DNA from: Marinobacter persicus
Lineage (GTDB): Bacteria; Pseudomonadota; Gammaproteobacteria; Pseudomonadales; Oleiphilaceae
Direction of reading: 5' to 3'
Length of the DNA stretch: 64,000 bases
Assembly: GCF_002934325.1 (NCBI RefSeq)
Contig: NZ_PTIV01000001.1
Coordinates: forward strand, 62,001 to 126,000
The notes below the pieces were generated by a model. That model did not search any database. It was not told the origin of the DNA and saw nothing but the letters and a program-made list of their open reading frames with translations. Positions 21,291-30,235 of this stretch are shown in pieces (within the stretch, counting starts at the first letter, position 1; every line of letters begins with the position of its first letter). The position numbers and the translations under genes were made by a program.

Positions 21291-21400
21291 CAAGAGTGCC
21301 GGGGCATACCCTTCAGGACTATTGAGGGCCAGGGATGGCCCGAAATAAGCCCCATGGATGGCTAGACGCGTGTCCTGAAGGGTATGCACCGGCGCTCTTG
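21291..21400. repeat. Intergenic inverted-arm element, copy D
   Basis: 29-bp inverted arms at 21291-21319 and 21372-21400 differ at only two positions. The core, read on the minus strand, has AGCCATCCATGG and a GGGCCATCCCTGGCCC palindrome, as in the other copies. It lies between the convergent ends of the porin and aceF genes, beside both terminators. Confidence 0.75.
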
Positions 21401-21462
21401 AGCCACCGAAATAACCCGGCTACTAAATCAAAATGCCGACCATTCCGGCAAAGCCCGAATAC

Positions 21463-21494
21463 AAAAAACCCCGGCCCGAAGGCCAGGGTCTTTC
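21463..21494 (-). terminator. Intrinsic terminator after aceF
   Basis: On the minus strand, GACCCTGGCC-TTCG-GGCCGGGGTTTTTT forms a stem with one mismatch and a six-T tail, 26 nt after the aceF stop codon. Confidence 0.85.
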
Positions 21495-21519
21495 TTGCAG
21501 CGGCTTCGCAACCAGCCCG

Positions 21520-23280
21520 CTACAGCAACAAGGTACGAATATCCCCCAGGAGCTGCGTCAGCAGGTTGGTAAACCGGGCCGCATCGGCACCATTCACGGC
21601 GCGGTGGTCGTAGGACAATGACAGCGGCAGCATCAGCCGTGGCTGGAAGTCCTCACCGTCCCAGATTGGCTTCATCGCCGCCTTGGACACACCCAGGATC
21701 GCCACTTCCGGCGTATTCACGATCGGCGTGAACGCCGTACCGCCAATGCCTCCCAGGCTGGTGATGGTGAAGCAGGCACCCTGCATCTCCTGTGGCTTGA
21801 GCTGCTTGTCCCGGGCCTTCTGGGCCAGCTCGGCGCTCTCGGCCGCCAGTTCCCACAGACCTTTCTGGTCCACGTCGCGAAGTACCGGCACCATCAGGCC
21901 GTGCGGGGTGTCCACCGCAATGCCGATGTGGATGTACTTCTTGTGCACCACTTCCTTGCGCTCCATGTCCAGCGACACGTTGAACTGTGGCAGTTCCGCC
22001 AGCGCGGCGGCGCAGGCTTTGAGCAGGAACGGTAGCGGGGTCATCTTGACGCCCTTCTTCTCGCCGGCCGCCTTCTGGGCCTTGCGGAAGCTTTCCATCT
22101 CGGTGATGTCGGCTTCGTCAAACTGGGTCACGTGGGGCACGTTCAACCAACTGCGCTGCATGTTAACGGCGGTAGCCGCCATCATGCGGGACATGCCTTC
22201 GCGCTCGACTTCGCCAAACTGACTGAAGTCCGGCAATTTCACGCCTGGAATGCCGGCACCGGCAGTGGCGCCACCGCCACCCTGCTGGGTTTGCTGCAGC
22301 TGACCTTTCACGTAGGCCTGGACATCGTCCTTGAGGATGCGGTTTTTCGGGCCACTACCCTTGATCCGGGTGAGGTCCGCACCAAATTCCCGGGCCAGCT
22401 TGCGCACGGCCGGGCCGGCGTGAACCTTGGTGCCCGCAGCCGGGGGCTCATAATCGGAGCCTTCCTGTTGTGACGGCTTTTCTTCCTGGCCAGAAGATTC
22501 TTTGGAAGCCTTCTTTTCATCCTTCTTCTCGTCGGACTTGCCTTCCTCAGCCTTCTCTTCAGTCTCGCTGGCCTCAGACGACTCTTCTTCCTCACCACCT
22601 TCTTCCTCGATGGTCATTTCCAGGAGGTCGTCGCCCTCGGAAAGCTTGTCACCCTCTTTTACCAGCACTTTTTCAACCTTGCCGGCATAGGGAGAAGGAA
22701 TTTCCAATGTCGCCTTGTCGGACTCCACCGTCACCAGCGGGTCTTCCTCGCCCACGGTGTCGCCTGCGGCCACGTTGATCTCGATCACCGGCACGTCTTC
22801 GAAGCCGTCCAGGTTCGGCACCTTGACGGTTTCCTTGCGAGAACCGCCCTTTTTCTTCGAGGATGACTGGGCTTCCTTCGATTCCGACTTTTCCTCGCCG
22901 GCCTCTTTGTCCTCTTCCCTGTCTTTGGGCTCGCTGTCGTCTTTTTCCTCTTCTTCCCCGGTTTCTTTCTTGTCGGCTTTTGGCTTGTCGGCTTCCGGCT
23001 CTTCGTCACCGGCATCCGATTCATCGGAGCTGCCCGAATCACCACTGGTTTCAATGGTGCCGACGACATCGCCTTCCTTCACCTTGTCGCCCACCTTGGC
23101 GGTGATCTTGGTGATCTTGCCAGCCGCCGGCGAGGGCAACTCCACGGAAGCCTTATCGGATTCGATGGTCAGAATCGGATCCTCTTCCTCAACCGAATCC
23201 CCCTCACTGACGGTAATCTCAATGATCTCGACTTCATCAGCACCGCCGAGATCGGGAACCTTGATTTCCTGTTCACTCAT
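21520..23280 (-). CDS. aceF: Pyruvate dehydrogenase E2, dihydrolipoamide acetyltransferase AceF
   Basis: 586 residues. Two lipoyl domains occupy about residues 1-78 (lipoyl-Lys43 in ESDKASVE) and 150-226 (Lys189 in ESDKATLE). An E1/E3-binding domain follows at about 287-325, then the catalytic domain with SYDHRAVNGADAARF near the C-terminus. It forms the core of the pyruvate dehydrogenase complex and transfers acetyl to CoA. The linkers (about 79-149 and 227-283) are very rich in Glu, Asp, Lys and Ser rather than the usual Ala/Pro. AAGGAG precedes the ATG, 10 nt after the aceE stop. Confidence 0.96.
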   Translation of the reverse strand: MSEQEIKVPDLGGADEVEIIEITVSEGDSVEEEDPILTIESDKASVELPSPAAGKITKITAKVGDKVKEGDVVGTIETSGDSGSSDESDAGDEEPEADKPKADKKETGEEEEKDDSEPKDREEDKEAGEEKSESKEAQSSSKKKGGSRKETVKVPNLDGFEDVPVIEINVAAGDTVGEEDPLVTVESDKATLEIPSPYAGKVEKVLVKEGDKLSEGDDLLEMTIEEEGGEEEESSEASETEEKAEEGKSDEKKDEKKASKESSGQEEKPSQQEGSDYEPPAAGTKVHAGPAVRKLAREFGADLTRIKGSGPKNRILKDDVQAYVKGQLQQTQQGGGGATAGAGIPGVKLPDFSQFGEVEREGMSRMMAATAVNMQRSWLNVPHVTQFDEADITEMESFRKAQKAAGEKKGVKMTPLPFLLKACAAALAELPQFNVSLDMERKEVVHKKYIHIGIAVDTPHGLMVPVLRDVDQKGLWELAAESAELAQKARDKQLKPQEMQGACFTITSLGGIGGTAFTPIVNTPEVAILGVSKAAMKPIWDGEDFQPRLMLPLSLSYDHRAVNGADAARFTNLLTQLLGDIRTLLL

Positions 23281-23290
23281 GGCGGTCTCC

Positions 23291-25954
23291 TTAGCTCAGC
23301 ACCGGGTTCGGTTTGTTGCGATCGATTCCGTACTTGCGCATGGCTTCGAGTACCGTTTCCTGCTTGATGTCACCGTCTTTGGCCAGAGCCGCCAGAGCGG
23401 TCACTGTCACGTAGTAACGATCCACCTCGAAGAAATTGCGCAGTTTCTGCCGGGTGTCACTGCGACCGAAACCATCAGTACCCAGGGTCATGTAGGTTTT
23501 CGGGATGAACGCCCGCAACTGCTCGGAATGCAGCTTGATATAGTCAGTGGAAGACACCACCGGCCCCTGCTGCTTTTCCATCATCTCGGTGACGTAAGCC
23601 TTGCGCGGCTTGTCGTCCGGATGCAGGTGATTCCAGCGCTCCACGTGCTGACCATCACGGGCCAGTTCGTTGTAGCTGGTGACGCTCCAAACGTCGGAGG
23701 ACACGCCCCAGTCTTCCTTGAGCAGTTCGGCAGCGGCGGTCACCTCGTTGAAGATGGCGCCAGAGCCCAGGAGCTGCACCCTTGGAGCCTTCTTGCCGCC
23801 CTTCGCGTTCACCGAGCTAAACTGATACATGCCCTTGATGATGCCGTCTTCACAGCCGTCCGGCATGGCGGGCTGCTCGTAGAACTCGTTCTCGACCGTC
23901 AGGTAGTAGAAGACGTTCTGGTTGTCTTCGAACATTTCCTTCATGCCCTGGCGGATCACCACGGCCATTTCATAACCGAAGGCCGGGTCATAGGCACGGC
24001 AGTTCGGGATGGTGTTGGCCAGTACATGGCTGTGGCCATCCTGGTGCTGCAGGCCTTCACCGTTGATGGTGGTGCGGCCGGCGGTACCGCCGATCAAAAA
24101 GCCCCGGGCCTGAATGTCGCCGGAAGCCCATGCCAGGTCACCCACGCGCTGGAAGCCGAACATGGAATAGAACACATAGAACGGAATCAGCGGGAAGTTG
24201 TTGGTGCTGTAGGACGTGGCCGCCGCCATCCAGGTGGCCATGGCACCGTCTTCGTTGATGCCTTCCTGCAGAATCTGGCCTTTCTTGTCTTCCCGGTAGT
24301 ACATGATCTGCTCACGGTCCTGCGGGACGTACTTCTGGCCTTCGGACGTGTAGATGCCCAACTGCCGGAACATCCCTTCCATACCGAAGGTCCGGGCCTC
24401 ATCCGGCACGATCGGCACTACGCGCTTGCCGATGCGCTTGTCTTTTACCAGCGCGGTAAGAATGCGCACAAAAGCCATGGTGGTGGAGATTTCCCGGCCG
24501 TTGGAGCCTTCCAGGATCTGCTTGAAGATATCCAGATCGGGAATCTTCAGGGGCTGGCAGTCCTTGTTGCGCTTGGGATAGAAACCACCGAGCTCCTGAC
24601 GCCGTTTCTTCATGTACACCAGCTCCGGGCTGTCCGGCGCCGGGCGGTAGTAGGGAACGTCTTCCAGCTCATCGTCTTTGAGCGGAATGGCGAAGCGATC
24701 GCGGAAGTCTTTCAGGGTATCCAGGTCCAGCTTCTTCAGGGAGTGGGCGGTGTTTTGTGCCTCACCGGCCTGACCGAAACCATAGCCCTTGATGGTATGG
24801 GCCAGGATCACGGTCGGCTTGCCGTTGGCCTGGCTGACCGCCTTCTGGTAAGCAGCGTAGACTTTGTAGGGGTCGTGACCACCACGGTTCAGCTTCAGCA
24901 GCTCTTCGTCGGTCCAGTTCTCGACCATCTTGGAGAGCTCCGGATACCGGCCAAAGAATTCCTTGCGGGTGTAGGCCGGGCCCTTGAACACGTAGTTCTG
25001 CAGGTCGCCATCGCAGACTTCGTCCATGGCCTTCTGCATCACGCCGTCGTCGTCTTTCTCGAACAGCGGGTCCCACATGCGGCCCCAGACCACCTTGATG
25101 ACGTTCCAACCGGCGCCACGGAATACGCCTTCGAGTTCCTGGATGATCTTGCCGTTACCACGCACGGGGCCGTCGAGGCGCTGCAGGTTACAGTTGACCA
25201 CGAAAATCAGGTTATCCAGCCCTTCCCGGCCGGCCTTGGAGATGGAGCCCAGAGTTTCCGGCTCGTCACATTCGCCGTCACCCACGAAGGCCCAGACCTT
25301 GCGCTTGTCGGAATCGATCAGCTCGCGGTTATCCAGGTACTTCATGACATGGGCCTGGTAAATGGCCTGGATCGGCCCGAGGCCCATGGAAACCGTGGGG
25401 AACTGCCAGTAGTCCGGCAGCAACCACGGGTGCGGGTAGGAAGGCAGACCCTCACCGTCCACTTCTTCGCGGAATTTATCCAGCTGCCACTCATCAAACC
25501 GCCCTTCAAGGAAGGACCGTGCATAAATACCGGGTGCGGCGTGGCCCTGGAAATAGACCAGATCCGCATCGCGTTTGTCGTCGCCACCGTGGAAGAAATA
25601 GTTGAAGCCCACGTCGTACAGCGTGGCAGCCGAGGAGAAGGTGGAGATATGGCCACCCAGTTCGCCCGGGCGTTTGTTGGCCCGTACCACCATGGCCATG
25701 GCGTTCCAACGGATCAATGAACGGATGCGGCGCTCCATGAACAGGTCGCCCGGCATCTGCGCCTGTTGCGACACAGGAATACTGTTACGGAACGGCGTAT
25801 TGATGGAGTAAGGCAACACGGTGCCATCGCGGCTGGCGCGTTCAGACAAACGCTCAAGGATGAACTTGGCCCGCTCCACACCTTCGTTTTCAATCAGTGA
25901 CTCGAGTGCATCGAGCCACTCTGTGGTTTCAATGGGATCATCGTCCTGGTACAT
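23291..25954 (-). CDS. aceE: Pyruvate dehydrogenase E1 component AceE (homodimeric type)
   Basis: About 887 residues from the ATG at 25954 (MYQDDDPIETTEWLDALE), the normal length for homodimeric E1. Thiamine diphosphate motif: FVGDGECDEPETLG through FVVNCNLQRLDGPVRGNGK. Substrate/loop histidines are in GGHISTFSSAATLYDVGFNYFFHG. It decarboxylates pyruvate and acetylates the E2 lipoyl groups. GGGGAGG lies just upstream of this ATG; the open frame continues to 26089 but the extra residues are not E1-like. Operon with aceF; no lpd gene is in the window. Confidence 0.96.
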   Translation of the reverse strand: MYQDDDPIETTEWLDALESLIENEGVERAKFILERLSERASRDGTVLPYSINTPFRNSIPVSQQAQMPGDLFMERRIRSLIRWNAMAMVVRANKRPGELGGHISTFSSAATLYDVGFNYFFHGGDDKRDADLVYFQGHAAPGIYARSFLEGRFDEWQLDKFREEVDGEGLPSYPHPWLLPDYWQFPTVSMGLGPIQAIYQAHVMKYLDNRELIDSDKRKVWAFVGDGECDEPETLGSISKAGREGLDNLIFVVNCNLQRLDGPVRGNGKIIQELEGVFRGAGWNVIKVVWGRMWDPLFEKDDDGVMQKAMDEVCDGDLQNYVFKGPAYTRKEFFGRYPELSKMVENWTDEELLKLNRGGHDPYKVYAAYQKAVSQANGKPTVILAHTIKGYGFGQAGEAQNTAHSLKKLDLDTLKDFRDRFAIPLKDDELEDVPYYRPAPDSPELVYMKKRRQELGGFYPKRNKDCQPLKIPDLDIFKQILEGSNGREISTTMAFVRILTALVKDKRIGKRVVPIVPDEARTFGMEGMFRQLGIYTSEGQKYVPQDREQIMYYREDKKGQILQEGINEDGAMATWMAAATSYSTNNFPLIPFYVFYSMFGFQRVGDLAWASGDIQARGFLIGGTAGRTTINGEGLQHQDGHSHVLANTIPNCRAYDPAFGYEMAVVIRQGMKEMFEDNQNVFYYLTVENEFYEQPAMPDGCEDGIIKGMYQFSSVNAKGGKKAPRVQLLGSGAIFNEVTAAAELLKEDWGVSSDVWSVTSYNELARDGQHVERWNHLHPDDKPRKAYVTEMMEKQQGPVVSSTDYIKLHSEQLRAFIPKTYMTLGTDGFGRSDTRQKLRNFFEVDRYYVTVTALAALAKDGDIKQETVLEAMRKYGIDRNKPNPVLS

Positions 25955-26290
25955 CAAACCTCCCCTCGGGATTCTCAGCAGTAGATTGGACTGTCTCAAG
26001 CATAGAACAGTCCCTGCAAACTTTCTGGATTGTCTTTGTTTAGAGAACTTCCGTAGTTTTACTACAAAAACACACAAAACAACAAGCAAACGGGCGTTTC
26101 AATCCTTCAAAAAACACCTTTTTTAAGGTTTCCTACGTAAAAACACCCAATTTTCCGCATCCCCCAACAATTAACCTTTAGACCTGAAAATAAATTTCCA
26201 TTTCTGTATACTTGCCTGCCCGTTTTTTAACCAGCGGAGGCGGTGCACCCTCCTCCTTTTATTTTTTGGCTCATATACAGAGGGCGATCT
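25955..26290. promoter_or_regulatory. aceE/kamA-like divergent region, with a sigma70-like promoter on the right
   Basis: 336 bases without a supportable gene, clearly more AT-rich than the flanking genes. For the plus strand, CTGAAA (26184-26189), a 17-bp spacer and TATACT (26207-26212) form a plausible promoter 80 bp before the KamA-like start. I found no TGGTNNNACCA-type PdhR operator upstream of aceE. Confidence 0.5.
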
Positions 26291-27655
26291 ATGAACTCCA
26301 TCGTCACCTTTCCGAATCAGATCCCGGTTCAGGAATTCGAGGAACGCCGGTTCAAGGTTTTTACGGACCGCCAGCTAGACAAGATTGAAGCGATCCAGAA
26401 TCTCCCGGAAGAGACTTTGTTCGAAATGAAGGTCGTCGCCAGCGTGCTGCCCTTCCGCGTCAACGAATACGTGATCAATGAGTTGATCAATTGGGACAAG
26501 GTACCGAACGATCCCATCTATCAACTTGTCTTCCCTCAAAAAGGGATGCTGAAGGACGAACATTACGAGCGCATGGCGCAGATGCACCGCGACGGCGCCG
26601 ACAAGAAAGAAATCCAGGCCGTGGCCAAGGAAATCCGCGACGAGCTGAACCCGCACCCGGCCGGCCAGATGGAAATGAACATGCCGGAACTGGACGGCGA
26701 AGTGCTGGACGGTGTGCAGCACAAGTACCGCGAGACCGTGCTGTTCTTCCCGGCCCAGGGCCAGACCTGCCACTCTTACTGCACCTTCTGCTTCCGCTGG
26801 GCGCAGTTTGTCGGTGACAAGGACCTGAAAATGGCCAGCACCGAAGCCGAGAAGCTGCACGGTTACCTGGCCGAGCACAAAGAGGTCACCGACCTGCTGG
26901 TCACCGGCGGCGACCCCATGGTGATGAAAACCAAGAGCCTGGTGCAATACCTGGAGCCGCTGCTGCAGCCGGAGTACGACCACATCCAGACCATCCGGAT
27001 CGGCACCAAGGCCCTGACCTTCTGGCCGTATCGCTTCGTGACCGACAAGGACGCGGACGAGCTGATCCAGCTGTTCGCCAAGCTGGTCGATGCCGGCAAG
27101 CACGTGGCCATCATGGCGCACTACAACCACTGGCAGGAAATCACCACCGACATCGCCGAAGAGGCCATCCGCCGTATTCGCGCCACCGGTGCCGAGATCC
27201 GCGCCCAGGGCCCGCTGATCAAGCACGTGAACGACGATGCCGATGCCTGGGCCAAGCTGTGGCAGAAGGAAGTGAAGCTGGGCATCATCCCCTACTACAT
27301 GTTTGTGGAGCGGGACACCGGCGCCAAGAACTACTTCGAAGTGCCCCTGGCCGAGGCCTACCACATCTACCGCGAGGCCATGAAGAAGGTGTCCGGCCTG
27401 TCACGCACCGCCCGTGGCCCCAGCATGAGTGCAGGCCCCGGCAAGGTGGAAATCCAGGGCATTACCGAGATCAAGGGCGAGAAGGTTTTTGTCCTGCGCT
27501 TCCTGCAGGGCCGCAACCCGGACTGGGTACAGCGCCCGTTCTTCGCCAAGTACAGCGACACAGCCACCTGGCTGCACGAGCTGGAACCGGCGTTCGGGGA
27601 AGAAAAATTCTTCTTTGAGGACGAGTTCGAGGAAATGAAGAAAGGCAACGCCTGA
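26291..27655 (+). CDS. KamA-family radical SAM protein (lysine 2,3-aminomutase-like)
   Basis: 454 residues from the ATG at 26291 (MNSIVTFPNQIPVQ), with GAGGG upstream. The radical SAM cluster motif is CHSYCTFC (Cys160, 164, 167), the CX3CX2C spacing. The KamA-like barrel continues with DLLVTGGDPMVMKTK, ALTFWPYRF, IIPYYMFVERDTGAKNYF and a GPSMSAGPGKVEIQGI stretch whose Lys may hold PLP. There are no other cysteines, so the C-terminal zinc-binding cysteines of clostridial lysine 2,3-aminomutase are absent. It is longer than the EF-P lysine aminomutase EpmB. Substrate not assignable; a monocistronic unit ended by a strong terminator. Confidence 0.82.
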   Translation: MNSIVTFPNQIPVQEFEERRFKVFTDRQLDKIEAIQNLPEETLFEMKVVASVLPFRVNEYVINELINWDKVPNDPIYQLVFPQKGMLKDEHYERMAQMHRDGADKKEIQAVAKEIRDELNPHPAGQMEMNMPELDGEVLDGVQHKYRETVLFFPAQGQTCHSYCTFCFRWAQFVGDKDLKMASTEAEKLHGYLAEHKEVTDLLVTGGDPMVMKTKSLVQYLEPLLQPEYDHIQTIRIGTKALTFWPYRFVTDKDADELIQLFAKLVDAGKHVAIMAHYNHWQEITTDIAEEAIRRIRATGAEIRAQGPLIKHVNDDADAWAKLWQKEVKLGIIPYYMFVERDTGAKNYFEVPLAEAYHIYREAMKKVSGLSRTARGPSMSAGPGKVEIQGITEIKGEKVFVLRFLQGRNPDWVQRPFFAKYSDTATWLHELEPAFGEEKFFFEDEFEEMKKGNA

Positions 27656-27673
27656 TTACGCCGTTGCCTGATC

Positions 27674-27702
27674 AAAAAGCCGGGGCTTGCCCCGGCTTTT
27701 TT
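27674..27702 (+). terminator. Intrinsic terminator after the KamA-like gene
   Basis: AAAAAGCCGGGG-CTTG-CCCCGGCTTTTTT, a strong symmetric stem with flanking A and T runs that could act in both directions. It starts 18 nt after the stop. Confidence 0.9.
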
Positions 27703-27726
27703 GTGTCTGCGCGATGGTCCGCTCGG

Positions 27727-29160
27727 TTATTCAGGCAACCAGAAGTATTCCTGCAGCAGCCAGGGGTCATCAAAATGCCGCGTGCCCACAAACGCCGTGG
27801 CATGGTTCCCCCACTGGCGCATGGCGCCGGCCGAAGGCACGCCGGTGGGCCAGAGCAGGAAGCGCTCGGGGCGTTCGGTGCCGGCCACCATGCCATCCTC
27901 ACCAAACAGTCGCTCGCCGGCAAAGGAGGGGCCGCGCAAGTTGTCGTAGGGCTCAATGGCATAGGATCGGGCTTTGGACACGTCCTCCGGCAACACCGTT
28001 GCCGCGTCCTTTAACTGGTGCGTGAGGGACGAAAGGAATACAACCAGCCCACGGTCAGTCTGCGGCGCCGTGCCGGCTATCCACAGGGGCTCCTCCCAGT
28101 AATCCACCGGGCCAACAGGCTTGAGACCATCCGGCGCCAGCACCCAGGTGTGATAACAGCCGCAGGGATGAATGGCGTCATAAATCAGCGGACGACCATC
28201 CCGGCCCAGGGTCACCCGCCAGACCAGGCCGTCGAGCTCTCCGGCCACGATATCAAAGGCAGCCTCCGACGGGCGGCGGGAAAACCAGACGGTATAGACG
28301 AGCTGGGGCAGCACCTCGCCATCAAAGCGCGTGTAAGCCACCTTGGTGAATACCACCGGCTCGGACTGAAACCGAAGCTCACCGCCAGTATCCCGGCCTG
28401 GCCGCCCTGGCACATCATAGGGACCACCGGTTTCCACTACCCACGTGGGGGCATAGAGGGATAACAGATCCTCTCGCTCTTTGTCACTGAACACCGGAAT
28501 GCCCAGAGGGCTGCGAGCCGAGGCCCGGCCCACCAGATCAGACGGATCAATCACCGGGCTGGGAGTCGCGGGCTCATAAGCTCGCCAGGCATGTGCCGGG
28601 TGATAAGCCTCGAACTGATCCATCAACTCATTCATTACCACGCCGGCCCGCCAACGCACCACCGGCGCAACCGCCGGATAACCGCCCAGCACCCGGGCAA
28701 CATTGTTATAACTGTCGGGAACCTGCGAGGCTTCGGCTAACTCCCGCCACTGGTGGTCATCTTCCAGCAACCGCGCCATGGCCCTTTGGCCGCAGCGCTG
28801 CAATTCCGGCAATTGCGCGGAGGCATCATTCCCCATACTCGCCGCCTCATGGTGCCAGGCGGTTACCGCCATCTCATGGGCACGCTCCAGCCAGGCCTGC
28901 TGCTGGGGTCGGCTCAGTTTATCCACGGGAAAACTGGCCAGAAGCCGATTCACTCTCAAATAAGGAAAGCCCGGCGGTGACCACGCCTGGGCGTCGAAAT
29001 GATTGCCGGCATCAACCCGTTGCTGCCAATCGGAGAACACCTCACTGCAACTGGCGGTTTCCACACCAACAGCCGGTGAAGTGGCGTACTGGCGAGAGGC
29101 GCAGCCACTTAGCAGCACCAAAAGCAGAAAGAACGGGAGTGCCCGCTTAGCGTGAATCAT
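27727..29160 (-). CDS. Uncharacterised lipoprotein
   Basis: About 477 residues from the ATG at 29160, with GGAG 5 nt upstream. The N-terminus MIHAKRALPFFLLLVLLSGC is a lipoprotein signal with lipobox LLSGC; Ala at +2 predicts outer-membrane sorting. The rest is soluble, with many Trp/Pro-rich stretches (GNHFDAQAWSPPGFPYLRVN; APTWVVETGGPYDVPGRPGR; YDAIHPCGCYHTWVLAPDG) and no domain I recognise. The CGCYH motif suggests a possible metal or disulfide site. It is followed convergently by the KamA-like gene and preceded by cnoX on the same strand. Function unknown. Confidence 0.75.
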   Translation of the reverse strand: MIHAKRALPFFLLLVLLSGCASRQYATSPAVGVETASCSEVFSDWQQRVDAGNHFDAQAWSPPGFPYLRVNRLLASFPVDKLSRPQQQAWLERAHEMAVTAWHHEAASMGNDASAQLPELQRCGQRAMARLLEDDHQWRELAEASQVPDSYNNVARVLGGYPAVAPVVRWRAGVVMNELMDQFEAYHPAHAWRAYEPATPSPVIDPSDLVGRASARSPLGIPVFSDKEREDLLSLYAPTWVVETGGPYDVPGRPGRDTGGELRFQSEPVVFTKVAYTRFDGEVLPQLVYTVWFSRRPSEAAFDIVAGELDGLVWRVTLGRDGRPLIYDAIHPCGCYHTWVLAPDGLKPVGPVDYWEEPLWIAGTAPQTDRGLVVFLSSLTHQLKDAATVLPEDVSKARSYAIEPYDNLRGPSFAGERLFGEDGMVAGTERPERFLLWPTGVPSAGAMRQWGNHATAFVGTRHFDDPWLLQEYFWLPE

Positions 29161-29218
29161 CTTCACTCCTTGAAAACAGCCCTTTATCAGTAGGCGCTGT
29201 TACGAGCGCCCGCCTGAA

Positions 29219-30082
29219 TCAGTACATCATCGCGTACAGCTTGCGACGGTAAGTCCGCACATCCGGGTTGTTATTCCCCAGCTTTTCAAACAACTCCACC
29301 AGTGTGGTTTTGGCCACGCCGTCCTTGTATTGACTGTCCGCCTGCATCAGGCGGATCAGCAGGTCCATTGCTTCGGCGTTCTGCTCCTGCAGGATCTTGT
29401 GCAGTGCCAACTGGTGCAAGGCCTCCGGATCTTTTGGATTGGCTTCCAGCTTCTGTTCCAGTTCCGCTTCCGGTGGCAGCTCCCCGGATTGCTTCAGGAA
29501 TTTCACGCGGGCGGCCAACTGCTTGGCCTTGTGGCCCAACTTGTCCTCCGGTGCCAAGCTATCCAGCACCTGCTCGGCGGTTTCCAGGTCGCCCTTTTCG
29601 GCTTTCAGCTGGGCGAGGTCAATCAGAATGTCGACGTCTTCCGGGTCTTTCTGGTTCATCTCCGTGAAGATCGCCAGGGCGCCATCCACATCACCGGATT
29701 CCCAGAGCGCGTGGGCCTTTTCATAGGGATCTTCCGCCGGTGCCTCCACATGCTTTTCCAGCAACTTGCGCAACTCGCTTTCCGGCAGGGCGCTGTTAAA
29801 GCCATCCACCGCCTGGCCATCCTTCACCAGAATAACGGTTGGCAGGCTGCGCACCCCCAGGGAAGCGGTCAGTTCCTGCTGTTGGTCAGCGTTCACTTTC
29901 GCCAGCAGCAGGTTGCCCTGGTACTCGTTGGTCAGCTTTTCGAGGATGGGCATTAGCTGCTTACAGGGAGCACACCAGTCCGCCCACACATCCACCAGTA
30001 CCGGCGTTTTTGCCGAGGCTTCCATGACCTGCTGCTGGAAATTGTCGGCGGTGGCGTCAAAGATGTACGGAGAATCACTCAT
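29219..30082 (-). CDS. cnoX: CnoX/YbbN-like thioredoxin-TPR chaperone
   Basis: 287 residues. An N-terminal thioredoxin fold (about 1-110) has the active site WADWCAPCK (Cys37, Cys40) and the cis-proline in VRSLPTVIL. A TPR-like helical region follows (EKAHALWESGDVDGALAIF; DILIDLAQLKAEKGD; ALHQLALHKILQ). This is the YbbN/CnoX architecture: a holdase that hands unfolded, oxidised proteins to GroEL and DnaK. E. coli CnoX lacks the CXXC pair, while this one keeps it and may also be a thiol reductant. Divergent from the Lon-like protease gene; it lies upstream of the lipoprotein gene. Confidence 0.88.
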   Translation of the reverse strand: MSDSPYIFDATADNFQQQVMEASAKTPVLVDVWADWCAPCKQLMPILEKLTNEYQGNLLLAKVNADQQQELTASLGVRSLPTVILVKDGQAVDGFNSALPESELRKLLEKHVEAPAEDPYEKAHALWESGDVDGALAIFTEMNQKDPEDVDILIDLAQLKAEKGDLETAEQVLDSLAPEDKLGHKAKQLAARVKFLKQSGELPPEAELEQKLEANPKDPEALHQLALHKILQEQNAEAMDLLIRLMQADSQYKDGVAKTTLVELFEKLGNNNPDVRTYRRKLYAMMY

Positions 30083-30167
30083 GTATCGGGCACCTGAACC
30101 AGAATGAAAAATGTTTAGCCTTTAAGTGTATAGCCATATGGTGGCAAAGGCCGGTAAATCAAGCCAA

Positions 30168-30197
30168 CTTGAAAAACTCACAGCCGCCGTCACATAA
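30168..30197 (+). promoter_or_regulatory. Possible sigma32 (heat-shock) promoter for the Lon-like gene
   Basis: A full CTTGAAA -35 box at 30168-30174 is followed after about 15 bp by TCACATAA (30190-30197), a partial match to the CCCCATNT -10 box. It ends about 39 bp before the Lon-family start codon. The -10 match is weak, so this is tentative. Confidence 0.35.
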
Positions 30198-30235
30198 GCT
30201 GTAATCCCTTATCAAGCCCAGAGAGCAGATTCGGT

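Noticed and set aside
22715..25720. A 1001-codon plus-strand open frame opposite aceE and aceF
   Set aside because: It is antisense to two certain genes and arises from their GC-rich codon bias. It has low-complexity Ser/Pro runs mirroring the AceF linkers, no ribosome binding site and no recognisable domain.
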